Program-made: the position numbers and the translations under genes | Notes under the pieces: generated by a model | Told to the model about the DNA's origin: nothing | The model's database searches: none | What the model saw: the letters and a program-made list of their open reading frames with translations, nothing else | Shown here: in pieces, positions 20,501 through 28,700 of the stretch | How the letters are laid out: each line of letters begins with the position of its first letter | Position numbering within the stretch: the stretch's first letter is position 1 | Assembly (NCBI GenBank): GCA_050257855.1 | Contig: JBLMXQ010000095.1 | Coordinates: 1 to 42,753 of the forward strand | Direction: 5' to 3' | Origin: JBLMXQ01 sp050257855 | GTDB lineage: Bacteria > Acidobacteriota > Vicinamibacteria > Vicinamibacterales > CAVVIG01 | Length of the DNA stretch: 42,753 bases

Positions 20501-21799
20501 GTCACCGTCTTCCAGGCGAACGTCGGGAGCACGACCCGTGCGATCGTCCTGCGGCGTCCGCCCGTGTTCCTCGTGCACGGGCTGTTCGGCACGAGGGACC
20601 AGGTCGACCTGCTCCGCGCGGGCTGGGACAACTTCCAGCCGCTGGTGCCGCCGAGCGGCCTGTCGACCGATGCCTCGTTCCCGGTCGCCGGGTTCGACGG
20701 CCGCTTCGACGTCTTCGCCGTCGGCGAGCCGTTCCCGACGGCGTCTTTTGCGAAGCTGGCTCCGGAGCTGCGGCTCGATATCAAGGGGGCGCTCACCGAC
20801 TACCTGTCCGACTTCGCCATCGGCAAGATCGACGTGGTCGCGCACAGCATGGGCGCGCTGCTCATCTCCAAGCTGGCGCACGAAGACCCGCGGATCGCCG
20901 CCGCGATCCGGAAGCTCATCACGCTCGACTCTCCGTTCGCCGGGTCGGCGCTGGCCAAGAAGCTGGTCGACATTCGCGAGACGAACCCCATCAAAGACAT
21001 CGATCTGAAACAGGATGCGGTCGATCCCCTGAATCCACCGGACGACTTCCTCACCAGCAGCCCGCCGGCGGTGAAGGTGAAGGTCAAGGTCGATTGGTGC
21101 GCGACCGCCGTGAGGGCGATCGGGCTGACGCCGGCGTTCTACCTGAAGGGCGCCCTCGACGATTTGCAGCCTGGGAGCAGCGAACTGACACCGCTGCTCG
21201 ATCCGGTCGTGCCGAATCACCGGATTGCCCTCGAAACCAACACGCTGACCACGCTCAGCATCTCGCCGAGCCTGAGCATCAACGGGATGTGGGCGGCCCT
21301 CGGCCTGCTCTGCGGCATCACGCCCGATGCGTCGACGGTGGAGTGGACGCAGAACCTCAACAACGCGAAGGAGATCATCTCCACCCTCGTCAGCATGAAG
21401 GGCTCGCTCGAGAAGCAGGGGGCCAAGCGTCTGAAGGGCCTCCTGAAAGTGCTGAAGACGACGCTGAAGCTGGGCGAGAAGGACCTGACCTCGACGGGGC
21501 CGGCGCCGGTCTTCGCCTCGGCCAACGACCGGATCGTCGAGAGCGCCAGCCAGCTCGGATCGATCCCGCCCGATGATCCGGCGGCGACCACGGTCGCGGG
21601 CAACGTCGACCATTCGTCGGTCAACTCGACGGCGGCCATCCCGATCTCGGCCTGCCTCGCGGGCAACGACTTCCTCGATCCGCCGGTGAAGCCGGATCTC
21701 AACGGCGACGGCGTACCCGATGTGGTCTGCCACGTGATGCGCCTCCTGGAGGCGGATCCCACGGCGTCGGCGCCGGCTCCGCGGTTGTTCAAGCCATGA
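11564..21799 (+). CDS. Giant exported multi-domain protein with C-terminal alpha/beta-hydrolase (up to 3411 aa)
   Basis: The true start is uncertain. ATG 11564 gives about 70 residues before the export signal (hydrophobic core about 76-92, then AYPAAAG); a TTG at 11708 would shorten this to a normal signal peptide. Domains in order: IPT/TIG-like (about 96-190); two PKD/Ig modules (286-468); carboxypeptidase-regulatory-like (473-563); three ZU5-like modules with 'GPGAL/IPAGAL' motifs; two Big_5-type Ig domains (about 1060-1163, 1476-1576). Then come a propeller-like region (about 1600-2055) with 'AVDVTDPANPTIIGT' and Ca-binding-like 'DIDGDGNVGAAED', a Cys-containing region of unknown fold (about 2060-2500), and a CARDB-like segment. 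The end is a lipase-type hydrolase (about 2996-3379): oxyanion 'FLVHGLFG', Ser3095 in AHSMGA, Asp3322 (ANDRIV) and His3350 (VDHSSV). No cell-wall sorting or PEP-CTERM signal is seen. The function is unknown; the hydrolase suggests an ester substrate outside the cytoplasm. The stop overlaps the next start (ATGA). Confidence 0.88.
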   Translation: MTLQSELGSLLHGRLLPAAHNYVGHDADFPLQSPPAGGPIAAHSPSEALLVCAPIVSGPAPISSPHACVVKPARRLIAGAAGVVLAALLAYPAAAGTLSAVGPAGASPGITVNISGTGFDTTAANNTVTFTPAAGAPVSVPGRSLITLNSTTGMRRLSVIVPAGLPVGPAALAVTDTVTGEVSTGMSMQVIAISLPDVRAAAPGAAGLVVAIQGTPNVAFAAGATRASFGAGITVTALTVDSPTLVHATISVASTAALGTRTVATFTSSQTAMLLSGFSVASAAPANKAPVVAAGPNQTITLPAGAGLAGSATDDGLPAGAPLTTSWTQVSGPGTAAFADAANQTTTATFDAAGTYVLRLTATDTALSSSADTTITVNPAPNQPPVGATAGSSYSGTAGQPVSFAGSATDPDNDPLTFTWGFGDGATATGASATHIYQTAGTFTVTLTVDDGKGGVVTATAQVQVAAALLGRGMITGRVFGDVDGLPIQDATVTLVSVDSNAGPFDQPAAQTDALGRFRLSCPPGLASLTISKDGWTRVERLVQVADSRRVNPLDVRLTPLDAKAVTVTSVLGNVVTNTAGDVRLTIGPGALTSDATLRLTRVSGQGLAAMLPAGWSPVGTIDLSPSGIAFGTGAPFVLPAPSNLAPGAAVLLARWDSASHSWLAVGPATRSADGASLQATISQTGQYVFALADPGPDGPPSPAPGQALAAANPATSDATVTIAPSPKIVFASPSAHSRVSVLVTPTASMTSGNTLDLDVSETYALSGGTLFLTPTPRTLALYRFVPAGAASDPLAPLVSRTVATPSRSFTAFKLQGGTIDLAARLPQDALAPYGALIPAAGGQFTAPTGEQIVLPADAGAGDVPVALSPVAPADLPAILPAGLTLVGGVAVDLHGATLTKPATLSIPLPSNLNSGAQVLVARITEIGGVTKPELVALARVQGGALVTTPDPFGDGSLLLPGIEREGWYLFLQPGQPVGFVTGVATAPDGSPLSGALVSEGAIGLVAVADANGHYAIAGQPGATTFTTTNTTTGDRVSFTAQVNASAVVGQGVSVGQTALTIASVAPSNGSTGVPLTSAVRVTFSNLLDPATIAGSVTLTTNGAPVAGSLALNADGVSLVFRPGTLLASKSSYQVAIGGSLRDTNGRSLAAAALVQFTTIDLTPPPPPPAGAITATIPGANGVSIVSGSQGTIDPDGVVLVTNVRTGAITTLTPNADGSFSGSVGALVSDRLQITLRSANGVTTPVSVPPFADPDGSVVVGADGGHIDGPAGTFADIPAGALPDGTIVKVDAATAADFQLAAPDTMQLVGGIKVDLGGVTARKEIHVGVQAPSTATAADQVLVVQELQLPLRRAWTVIDRAHLAGDRYVSESPPFAGVVDGGTYGMLKTDPNGCISYVAVHISYSLQVLSTVEGIPFFYLVGHDQLLPMPAVCNSQVKVTLLDPNTEAAIREATYQTSAVKDDIVTESDVITDDLTAPTVVSFSNPTGGTADSLQVVFSKAMNDDTVKQNFIVNDSKGNHVGGTIEIDASSTIVTFRPTLPFLLGEHYSVVLFGITDEAGNVLDAQPITFTPFTPQSLNLFQSVKPIDTALKKCTAGVCTSAVSDLATIGRTLFIANGLRTTSEQYADPSNPVGLMAVDVTDPANPTIIGTTANVLNPRALAVVDHASFTAQPAGVPFNGDLLLVESGGRTIAGLLPTEINVLDVTACTARPVTVSNCLANAFRGFKALSTAENTPPLLGVPPEPGEPLQIAALHQRSVPPGSDTVIAYATVAGIGLEAVDVTTTFNATTPSPNRAPDGLVRGDYVDVAVLKNQVAAVGRDVQTNSPRLTMFTGQLGHLLDIPPPPPPGLSALNGAARVAVAENVIFDIDGDGNVGAAEDQDQDSTKAVDELFDLALVSSGPRYSDCPGAPPCGELYVVDLSSQTDLAHPGGVRILDTIPLPGSPFSVQIDPVARRAYVEIRGKGLAVVDLSYLLGILRGTPGPGGFVDANDDGLDDRVLSIISTGGGQNDILMTRVKVDTGRGIAFVTGASTGIEIVQIANKATELSLDFGYEPPAARGDLEQEKTLLKSVIDQAVARIRQSYTGPLYVLEQGSGSCFWRTDEPLGDACETFRPGTSDHDLEFFVAQSVVPQIQSIVDDFLEGPNAPPELSKFGDLSMFVMPVEPLQNVELLTGTPLYRTGDTSGDLGMGRQTLLLLWILEGQWVPGYEGPGLAGLLANLKQKPATDPIFPCSAADLAAGLCESTGIPRLEGYEWARLQEYNFYKTGALLRVQGGCDSANPLNADVRDIEALAPDNTSDKNFNSRTFLGTGCQDTIHGVAKAAIRAVLARVVADPTANPLVLDIDPDNGGDDLGAYRRNACFDFGAPPFNLGTTTRHGCGSFEEYIATVATEASRNTATPLFDQAQLLSIVRFWCAKTDCDSTSPQKIVSSDSDADSFITEAFAFIKSVETATLPVYMDTIARDTKPIGAVPYLDQGPIPKPGDPASPGIAQICGDALKNAPPDPIGQIFAQHPELVTFNIDTNTPRADLRLCNVVIVDHKVNGDPNASAGPPLTFFQVDGSTFSKTKKQLGVKHYAVKALQVRARNAGLQTASPDLTLYEGDGVDPQKYTAAKTVTVTLDAATRREIAEEPDPTRPGKNRPLFPVLFGLDRPEIAPGNTRALAFVIDPGGKIPESDKSDNQAGFFYYVLDPSGGVTPASAGTPTQATDTTADPLAIPQSVLSFTFRLRSDSGTAYYGGKDLLLSTYSQAYLVYELANIGAKTLRNIQIIRQVGDRMRVVTTIPELRPKGQTGSTATFTDPEPFTTTLPGIYTLQAMARGTDSAGNTVGPEHAVVYVTASDKLELFDVKLFDASPLADADHPFTRISTDTNSQGQPVPLRGAVTDGDDHEGGGRIRIKIDRLDPSKDATVVLADAELPNVTDGVGSLTTDANPTAHVLQATVTPDGTGHAELYYYPPPVFVREAHRADDFKKKERLAQVTVFQANVGSTTRAIVLRRPPVFLVHGLFGTRDQVDLLRAGWDNFQPLVPPSGLSTDASFPVAGFDGRFDVFAVGEPFPTASFAKLAPELRLDIKGALTDYLSDFAIGKIDVVAHSMGALLISKLAHEDPRIAAAIRKLITLDSPFAGSALAKKLVDIRETNPIKDIDLKQDAVDPLNPPDDFLTSSPPAVKVKVKVDWCATAVRAIGLTPAFYLKGALDDLQPGSSELTPLLDPVVPNHRIALETNTLTTLSISPSLSINGMWAALGLLCGITPDASTVEWTQNLNNAKEIISTLVSMKGSLEKQGAKRLKGLLKVLKTTLKLGEKDLTSTGPAPVFASANDRIVESASQLGSIPPDDPAATTVAGNVDHSSVNSTAAIPISACLAGNDFLDPPVKPDLNGDGVPDVVCHVMRLLEADPTASAPAPRLFKP

Positions 21800-22725
21800 G
21801 AGCGATACGAGCCGCCGCTGTCGTCGCAGCCCTGTCGGTCGCCGGCGCCCGCGACGCCGCCGCGCTGCAGATCCTGTCGCCGGCCCCGGATGCGATCGTG
21901 ACGGCGGGTTCGCTCGTGACCGTGACCGTCGGCCCGTCGGCGGGGCAGACGCTGCAGAGCGCGTTCGGCGCCACGGCCGACGAGACGGCCCAGGGCGTCC
22001 CGGGAACGGCGCCGGGCACGTACACGATCCAGCTCCACATTCCGACGCGTGCGGTCGGGCCGACGTTCGTCTTCGTCATCGCCGATCTCGCCGGCGGCGG
22101 CATCGACACGGAGAGCGTCGTGCTCACCGCCGATCCCGGGCCGCTCGACAGCCTGTCCGCGACCGCCCCGTCGGTGCTGAGCGGAATCGGTCAGGTCGCC
22201 CGCATGTCCGTGAACGGCGTCTTTGCCGACGGCATCACGCGGGAGCTCCCGACGGCGGAGCAGGGCACCACGTACAGGTCGACGAACGAGGCGGTCCTCG
22301 GTGTCGATCCGTCCGGGCGCATCCAGGCCCGATCGAGGGGAACGGCGCAGATCGTCGTGACCAACACGCACGTGGTCAGCGGCGCGACGGCTACCGCGGG
22401 CGTGACGGTCAGGTGCAACCTGCCGGATCCGCCGGACAACCATATCCCGGTCGCCAGTCCGGGCGCTGACGTCACGGTGGCGCCTATCACGGTGGTGCAC
22501 CTGGACGGCTCGGCGAGCGCCGATCCCGACAACGATCCGATCACGTTCGAGTGGACGCAGGAATCGGGGCGGGCGGTGGTGCTGCGCGACGCCGACACCG
22601 CCTCTCCGTTCTTCATGGCGCCGAGCGTCACGGCGCCGGAAGTCCTCGAGTTCTCGCTCGTCGTCAGCGATTCGAAGGGCGCCACGACCCTGCCGGCGAT
22701 CGTGCGGGTGACGGTGCAGCCGTGA
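21796..22725 (+). CDS. Exported Ig-like/PKD protein (309 aa)
   Basis: The ATG overlaps the TGA of the giant gene (ATGA), so translation is coupled. A signal peptide (MRAIRAAAVVAALSVAGARDAAAL) leads to a beta-rich region 'QILSPAPDAIVTAGSLVTVTVGPSAG'. A BIG2-like domain follows ('DGITRELPTAEQGTTYRSTN', 'VLGVDPSGRIQARSRGTAQIVVT'). The C-terminal PKD/REJ-like module reads 'PVASPGADVTVAPITVVHLDGSASADPDNDPITFEWTQ' and 'EFSLVVSDSKGATTLPAIVRVTVQ'. No enzymatic motif is visible. Such modules are adhesive or structural. Its position between two giant genes suggests it is a partner or linker subunit (inference). The 3' end overlaps the next gene's GTG by 4 bp. Confidence 0.88.
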   Translation: MRAIRAAAVVAALSVAGARDAAALQILSPAPDAIVTAGSLVTVTVGPSAGQTLQSAFGATADETAQGVPGTAPGTYTIQLHIPTRAVGPTFVFVIADLAGGGIDTESVVLTADPGPLDSLSATAPSVLSGIGQVARMSVNGVFADGITRELPTAEQGTTYRSTNEAVLGVDPSGRIQARSRGTAQIVVTNTHVVSGATATAGVTVRCNLPDPPDNHIPVASPGADVTVAPITVVHLDGSASADPDNDPITFEWTQESGRAVVLRDADTASPFFMAPSVTAPEVLEFSLVVSDSKGATTLPAIVRVTVQP

Positions 22726-25700
22726 CGAAGCGCCTGTGCTCCGCCGGCGTTGCGGTGCTGCTCCTGGCGAGCGCGGCGCCTTCGTGGGCGCAACAGGCCC
22801 CCGTCCTGGCGCGCGGGCAGATCCTCGTCAGCGGCGTCGGGCTGCAGGTCCCGCTCGATCACCAGACGGTCCCGCGGAACATCGCGACCGACGTCGCCGT
22901 GCATCTCGTCGCGAGCGGCGACACGACCGGGACCGCAGATCCGTCGGACGGCATCCCGGCCGACGCGCTCGTCGAGGCGGAAATCCGCGGGCCGGCGTTC
23001 GGCACCCCGGTGACCCTGGTCGCCAGTCCGGGCGACCCGCTGAAGATCCAGCCGCTCGCCATCGTCGGCACCTATCTCGTCGAGAACATCCGCCTGGTCA
23101 GCAACGGCGTCACGCTGCTGCAGGCGAGTCCCGACACGGTCGCGATCGACGTGATCGACAAGGTCATCGTCTCGCAGGTGACGACGCGCGCGCTGACCGC
23201 GGCGGAGATTCAGCAGAAGGGCATCTTCGTCGACCAGACGAATTTCGAGGTCGTCAACTTCACGGCCGCATTCGGCATCGCGGGCCAGCAGAAGACCATC
23301 GACTTCCCGATGATCCTGCCGAAACGCCCGTCGGCTGCGCTGCCAGCCTCGGCGCCTCCGCCGAGCCTGCCGCCGCTTGCGCCGGCTGCCGCCCTCCCGC
23401 CGCCGCAGACGCTTCCACAGCTGCAGGAAGTGTTTCATACGAACAACATCGCGGTCAGCGGCCTGACGCTGAAAATCGAAGACGAGGACGTCGCGAACCA
23501 GTTCAGCATCCCGCCGATTCCCGGCGTGATCATCATCCCGGGCAATATCGCGTACCTGCATCAGTTCTTCAGCGTGCTGCTGATGGTGTCCAACGTCGCG
23601 CCCGGCGGATCGAACCTCGTGGTCCGCGATGCCACGGCGACGATCGTGACGCCGCCCGGCGCCGACAACGTGCCGGCGACCGACGACGACCCGCTGCGGA
23701 TGGCCCGCGTCGGCAACCCGCCGGTCGAGCAACCGGCGACGCAGCCGGTCGTGCAGCCCGGGCCGGACGGGAAGTTCGGCACCAGCGACGACATCCCGAC
23801 GATCGCGCCGGGCGAGAACGGCAACTCCGAGTTCCTCGTCGAGGGGCGCAAGGAAGGGACCCACACCGTCCAGATCCAGATCAGCGCGATGCTGGACGGC
23901 CTGCCGATCGGACCGGTCAAGATCAGCGGCTTCGCGACCGGAGTCGTCGAGGTCCGGAACCCGACCTTCTCGCTGACGCTGTCGCACCCTGCGACGGTGA
24001 TGGCCGGCGAAGCCTACGACCTGCTCGTCACCGTCACCAACACGTCCGATTCGCCGGCGAATCAGGTGAGCGTGAACCTGTCGCCGAACAGCATCAGCGG
24101 AGCGGTGCTCGATTCCGACCAGTCGGTCACGCTCGACTCGATCGCTCCGCACGACGCCGCGACGGCGACGTTCCACCTCACGTCGCAGGTGACCGGCAAC
24201 GTCACCGCGACATCATTTACCTCCGACGACTCGCCGGCGAGCTTCGTGCTGCGCACGGCCGTGGGCGCGCTCGGGATCCCGCTCTCGCCGAACAGCCTCG
24301 TGCTGCCGCCGGCGGCGGACCATCTGCCGGCCGACCTGCGCATGGCCGGCGTCGGACTGCTCGGGCAGGCGTTCGCGCTCGCCACGTCGCCGGGGGTGCC
24401 GGCCGGGCTCGAGCCGATCACGCAGCAGATCGTGTACGAGCGCGCGACCGACTTCGCGCGCGCCGGGCAGCGCGTCGGCATGAACGATTCGCTCGTGCGC
24501 GCCGCCGAGGATCTCGCCCTCGACACGCTCGGCAACGGCTACACGCGCCTCGGCGAACGGTTCACCGACCAGCAGAGCCTCCAGGACGCCGAGGCCGACT
24601 ATCGCGGCTTCGACACGCTGTTCCGGCAGTCGGCGCGCGGCACGACGCTGCTGCACTCGCTCGCCGCCCTCTTCGGCCCGGACGTGCAGAGCGTGGGCGC
24701 GCTCGCGTTCCAGAACGCGTGGGCGCAGGCGGACGCGTCGGCGGCGCCGTTCATCACCGTCGTCACCGGCTCGGGGACCGGCGGCGCGCCGGTCGTCATG
24801 CGGATGGTCGGTCCCGACGGCAAGGACGTCGGGCAGACGACCGCCGGCGGGACGGTCGCGCGCAACCTCGCGTTCTCGGATTTTCTTGCGCCGATCGACG
24901 CGGCGCCGCTCTCCTCGCAGCTCGTTCTCGACGCGGTCCCTGCCACGGGCACCTACACGGTGGAGCTCAACGCGACCGCCAGCGGAAGCTTCGACGTGGG
25001 GCTCACCCTGCCTGACGGCGACCACCTGCGGCGCGTGACCTTCGCCGGAGTCGCCGTCGCGCAGGGCGCGCGCGCCACGGTGACGTTCGAGGTCGGCAGC
25101 TCGTCGCCCGTCTCGCTGGCGATCGACGACAACCTCGACGGCGTCGCGGACCGGACCATCGCTCCCACCGTCGACGAAGCGGTCGCCGACGTCGGCCCGA
25201 CCCTCGTCTCCGCGATGCAGGTGGTGACCGGCCTGCCCGACCCGAGCCAGTTCGGGCAGGTCATCGGCCTTCTCTTCTCCGAAGAGGTCTCGTCGTCTTC
25301 GTCCGAAACCGGCCTGGACGCCTCGTCGCTGACGCACTACCAGGTGGACGCCAATCAGGTGCTCGGCGCCTCGCTCCAGCCCGGCGGGCGCGTCGTCCTC
25401 CTCTCACTGCGCGACGGCGTGGGGCCGCTGGTGGCGCGCTCGGCGACCGTGGCCGGCGTCGAGGATCGCGTCGGCCACCCGATGTCGCCCGCCTCCGCGA
25501 CGGTGCCGATCGCCATGACGATTGGCAACCAGGGCGCGTCGTTCGCCGGCACCGTGCGGGCCGCCGACGGCACGCCGGTCCAGCGCGCGCGCCTGCAGCT
25601 CTCTCAGGTGGCGCCGGTCCCGGTTCCGACCGGCGCGCTCGCCGGGCTCGGCGATCTCGCGGCCGCGCGGGAGGTGGCCGTCACCGTCAAGGACCTCGAC

Positions 25701-28700
25701 GCGACCGGACACTACTCGTTCGATTTCGTCCGGCAGTTCGGGATGCCGAACGAGAGCATTCACCTTCAGGCAGTGAACCTCGATACCGGCGAGAGCGCCG
25801 ACGTGCAGACGCATGTCAGCCGTCCGGGCCAGCATCTGGACGTCGACATCGTGTTCGTCGGCACCGGCACGCTCGCCGGACGCGCGCTTGCTCCCGACGG
25901 CGTCACGCCGCTCGCCGGCGCCGTCGTGAGGGTGTCGAGCCTCACGCGTATCGGCCAGGTATTCGGCGCAGTCACGGACGGCAGCGGCGCCTTCACCATC
26001 GCGGGCATTCCGGCCGGCAACTTCACCATCGAAGCGGCGCACGTGGCGACGAACTCGAAAGTCGTCCTCGCCGGCAACATTCCCGCGGCCGGCGCGACGG
26101 TCGTCCAGAATCTCGTGCTCGTGCCGGTCGCGCAACGGTCGATCTCCACCGGCAGCATCAAGGGTCAGGTCTTCCATGCCGCCGACAACACGCCGGCCGC
26201 CGGCGTCGCCGTCTATACCGATCTAGGAGGGCTGGCGACGACTGACGCCAGCGGCAGCTACGAAATCGACGACCTGCCGGCCGGCACCGTGCACGTCAAG
26301 GCGATCGACCAGGCGGATTTCGAGCAAGGTCTCGTCACGACGACGGTCGTCGGCAACTCGGCCGTGATCGCGAACGTGCTGATCGTCGGCGGCACCGGAA
26401 CGGTGTCCGGCGTGGTCGTCGGCCCGACCGGTCAGCCGGTCGCGAACGCGCTGATCGGCGGCGGCCTCGCGCTCGTCCGCACCGACGCGAACGGCGCGTT
26501 CGTGCTCGCGGACGTGCCGGTCGGGCAGCGGCAGATCTCCGCCCTCGACGAGACGACGCAGACCACGGCCTCGGCGACCGTAAACCTCCTGAACGCCGGC
26601 GACACCGTGAACGTCCGGCTCGTGCTGCCCGGCATGGGATCGATCGCGGGCCGCGTGTTCGAGGCCGACGGCACGACGCCGATCCCGCAGCTGAAGGTGT
26701 TCCTGGTCGGCCCGACGAACGCCTCGACGATTACGGACGCGAACGGCGGCTATCGCTTCGATCACCTGCCGCTCGGCGCATACAAGGTCAGCGCCTTCCG
26801 CTCGGACTTCTCGGACGGCAACATCGCCGACTCGAAGGTGACCTTCCAGGGCGAGGTGCACACGACGAACATCGTCGCGCGCGGGAAGGGCCGGGTGACC
26901 GGCATCGTCGTCGCGGGAGACGGACAGACGCCGCTCGCCTCGCACGTCGGGTTCACCGAGCTGCAGGTGAAGACGGGCGTGCTCGCACCGGCCGCCAATC
27001 CGCAGTGCATCGGCAACATCGACGTCGGCGATCAGACGATCGAGATGCCGAAGTGCGAGACGGTCGGGATCGGCTTCGAATCGGTGCTCAATCGCGTCAT
27101 CGACACGGATGTGTCGGGCACCTTCACGTTCGACAACGTCTTCGTCGGGCCGTTCACCGTCGAGGCGGCGAACGGATTCAGCCCCGCGATCATCCGGGCG
27201 GCTGGCGCGATTGCGCATCCGGGCGATACCGCGAACGTCGTCCTGCAGCTCCAGCCGACGAGCAGCGTCACCGGGACCGTCTTCCAGCCGGACGGCATCA
27301 CGCACGTCGGGTCCGGAGTCGTCGTGACGTTCACCTCCGCGACGCTGAGCAACGTGAACGTCGTCACCGACGCCAACGGCGTGTATTCCTATCCGCTCGT
27401 GAACCCTGGAACGTTCTCCGTCGCGGCCTCAGACGCGGCGTCGGGCCTCGTGGGCCGCACCGACGGGACCGTCGACGCCGGGGCCACGGCGAAGGCCAAC
27501 ATCCGGCTGCTCGGGAAAGGGCCGGTGAAGGTCAGCGTATCCGGCAGCAACGGCATCATTGCCGGTGCGGCCGTGACCGTCACGCGCGGGACCTTCCCCA
27601 ACGACAGCCGGCAGGGCCAGACGGGAGCCGACGGAACGATCACGTTCAGCGGCGGCGACATGCTGACGGAAGGTCCGTTCAGCGTCTCGGCGTTCGACCC
27701 GGGCACGGGGATTACCGGGTACGCCAGCGGCACCGTGCCGGGCGGCGGCGCCGAGACCGACGTGCAGGTGCGCCTCGACGATGCCTCGGGCACGGTGCAC
27801 GGCCGGTTCCTGATGCCGGACGGCGTCACGCCCATCCCGAATGCGCAGGTCCACATCACGTCCGTCCGTGGCCAGGCGTTCGCGACGACCGATGGCACCG
27901 GCAGCTTCTCGTTCGACGGAGTCTTCGGCGCGTTCACCGAGGAAGCCTTCGATCCGGTGACCGCCCGCCGCGGCCGCGCGACCGGCACGCTGACCGTGAA
28001 CCAGCAGGACGTCGTCGCCGACATCACGGCGGTGGCGCAGGGCGTGGTGAACGGCGTCGTCAGGTTCTCGAACGACAGCAGACCGGCGGCGGCGGCGGAC
28101 GTCACCCTGATCGTCAACAGCGTCTTCGGCGGCCAGCTCGTCACGAGCACGGGCGTCGACGGCAGCTTCACGTTCCCCGGCGTGTCGACGGGAAGCGTGA
28201 CGGTGCAGGCACGCGATCCACTCACCGGGATCGGCGGATCGGCGACGACGTCGATCGAGGCCGAAGGGGACGTGAAGAGCGTCGAGATCGTGCTGCAGGT
28301 CCCGCAGCTCGGTCGCGTGCAGGGAACGGTCCTGCGCGCCGACGGCACCCCGGCGCTCGGCGCGCAGGTCGCGCTGTCGAGCGGCGCGCAGACGACAGTC
28401 GACAACAGCGGCGTCTACGCGATCGACAACGTGCCGATCGGCCCGGTCCGCGTAACGGCGCGCGCGCCGGTCGGATTCGACGGCGGCGTCGGGGCCGGCG
28501 ATCTCAAGTTCGACGGCGACGTCGCCACGGTCGACGTCACGTTCATCGGCACGGGGACGGTCACGGCGACGGTGCGCGCGGCCGACGGCAGCATCTCGCC
28601 GTTCGCGACCGTCTCGCTCACGAGCCGCGACGCCCTGGGGCGGCAGGTGTCCGAGCCGGCGACCCAGACCAACGCCCAGGGCCAGGTCCAGTTCACGGGC

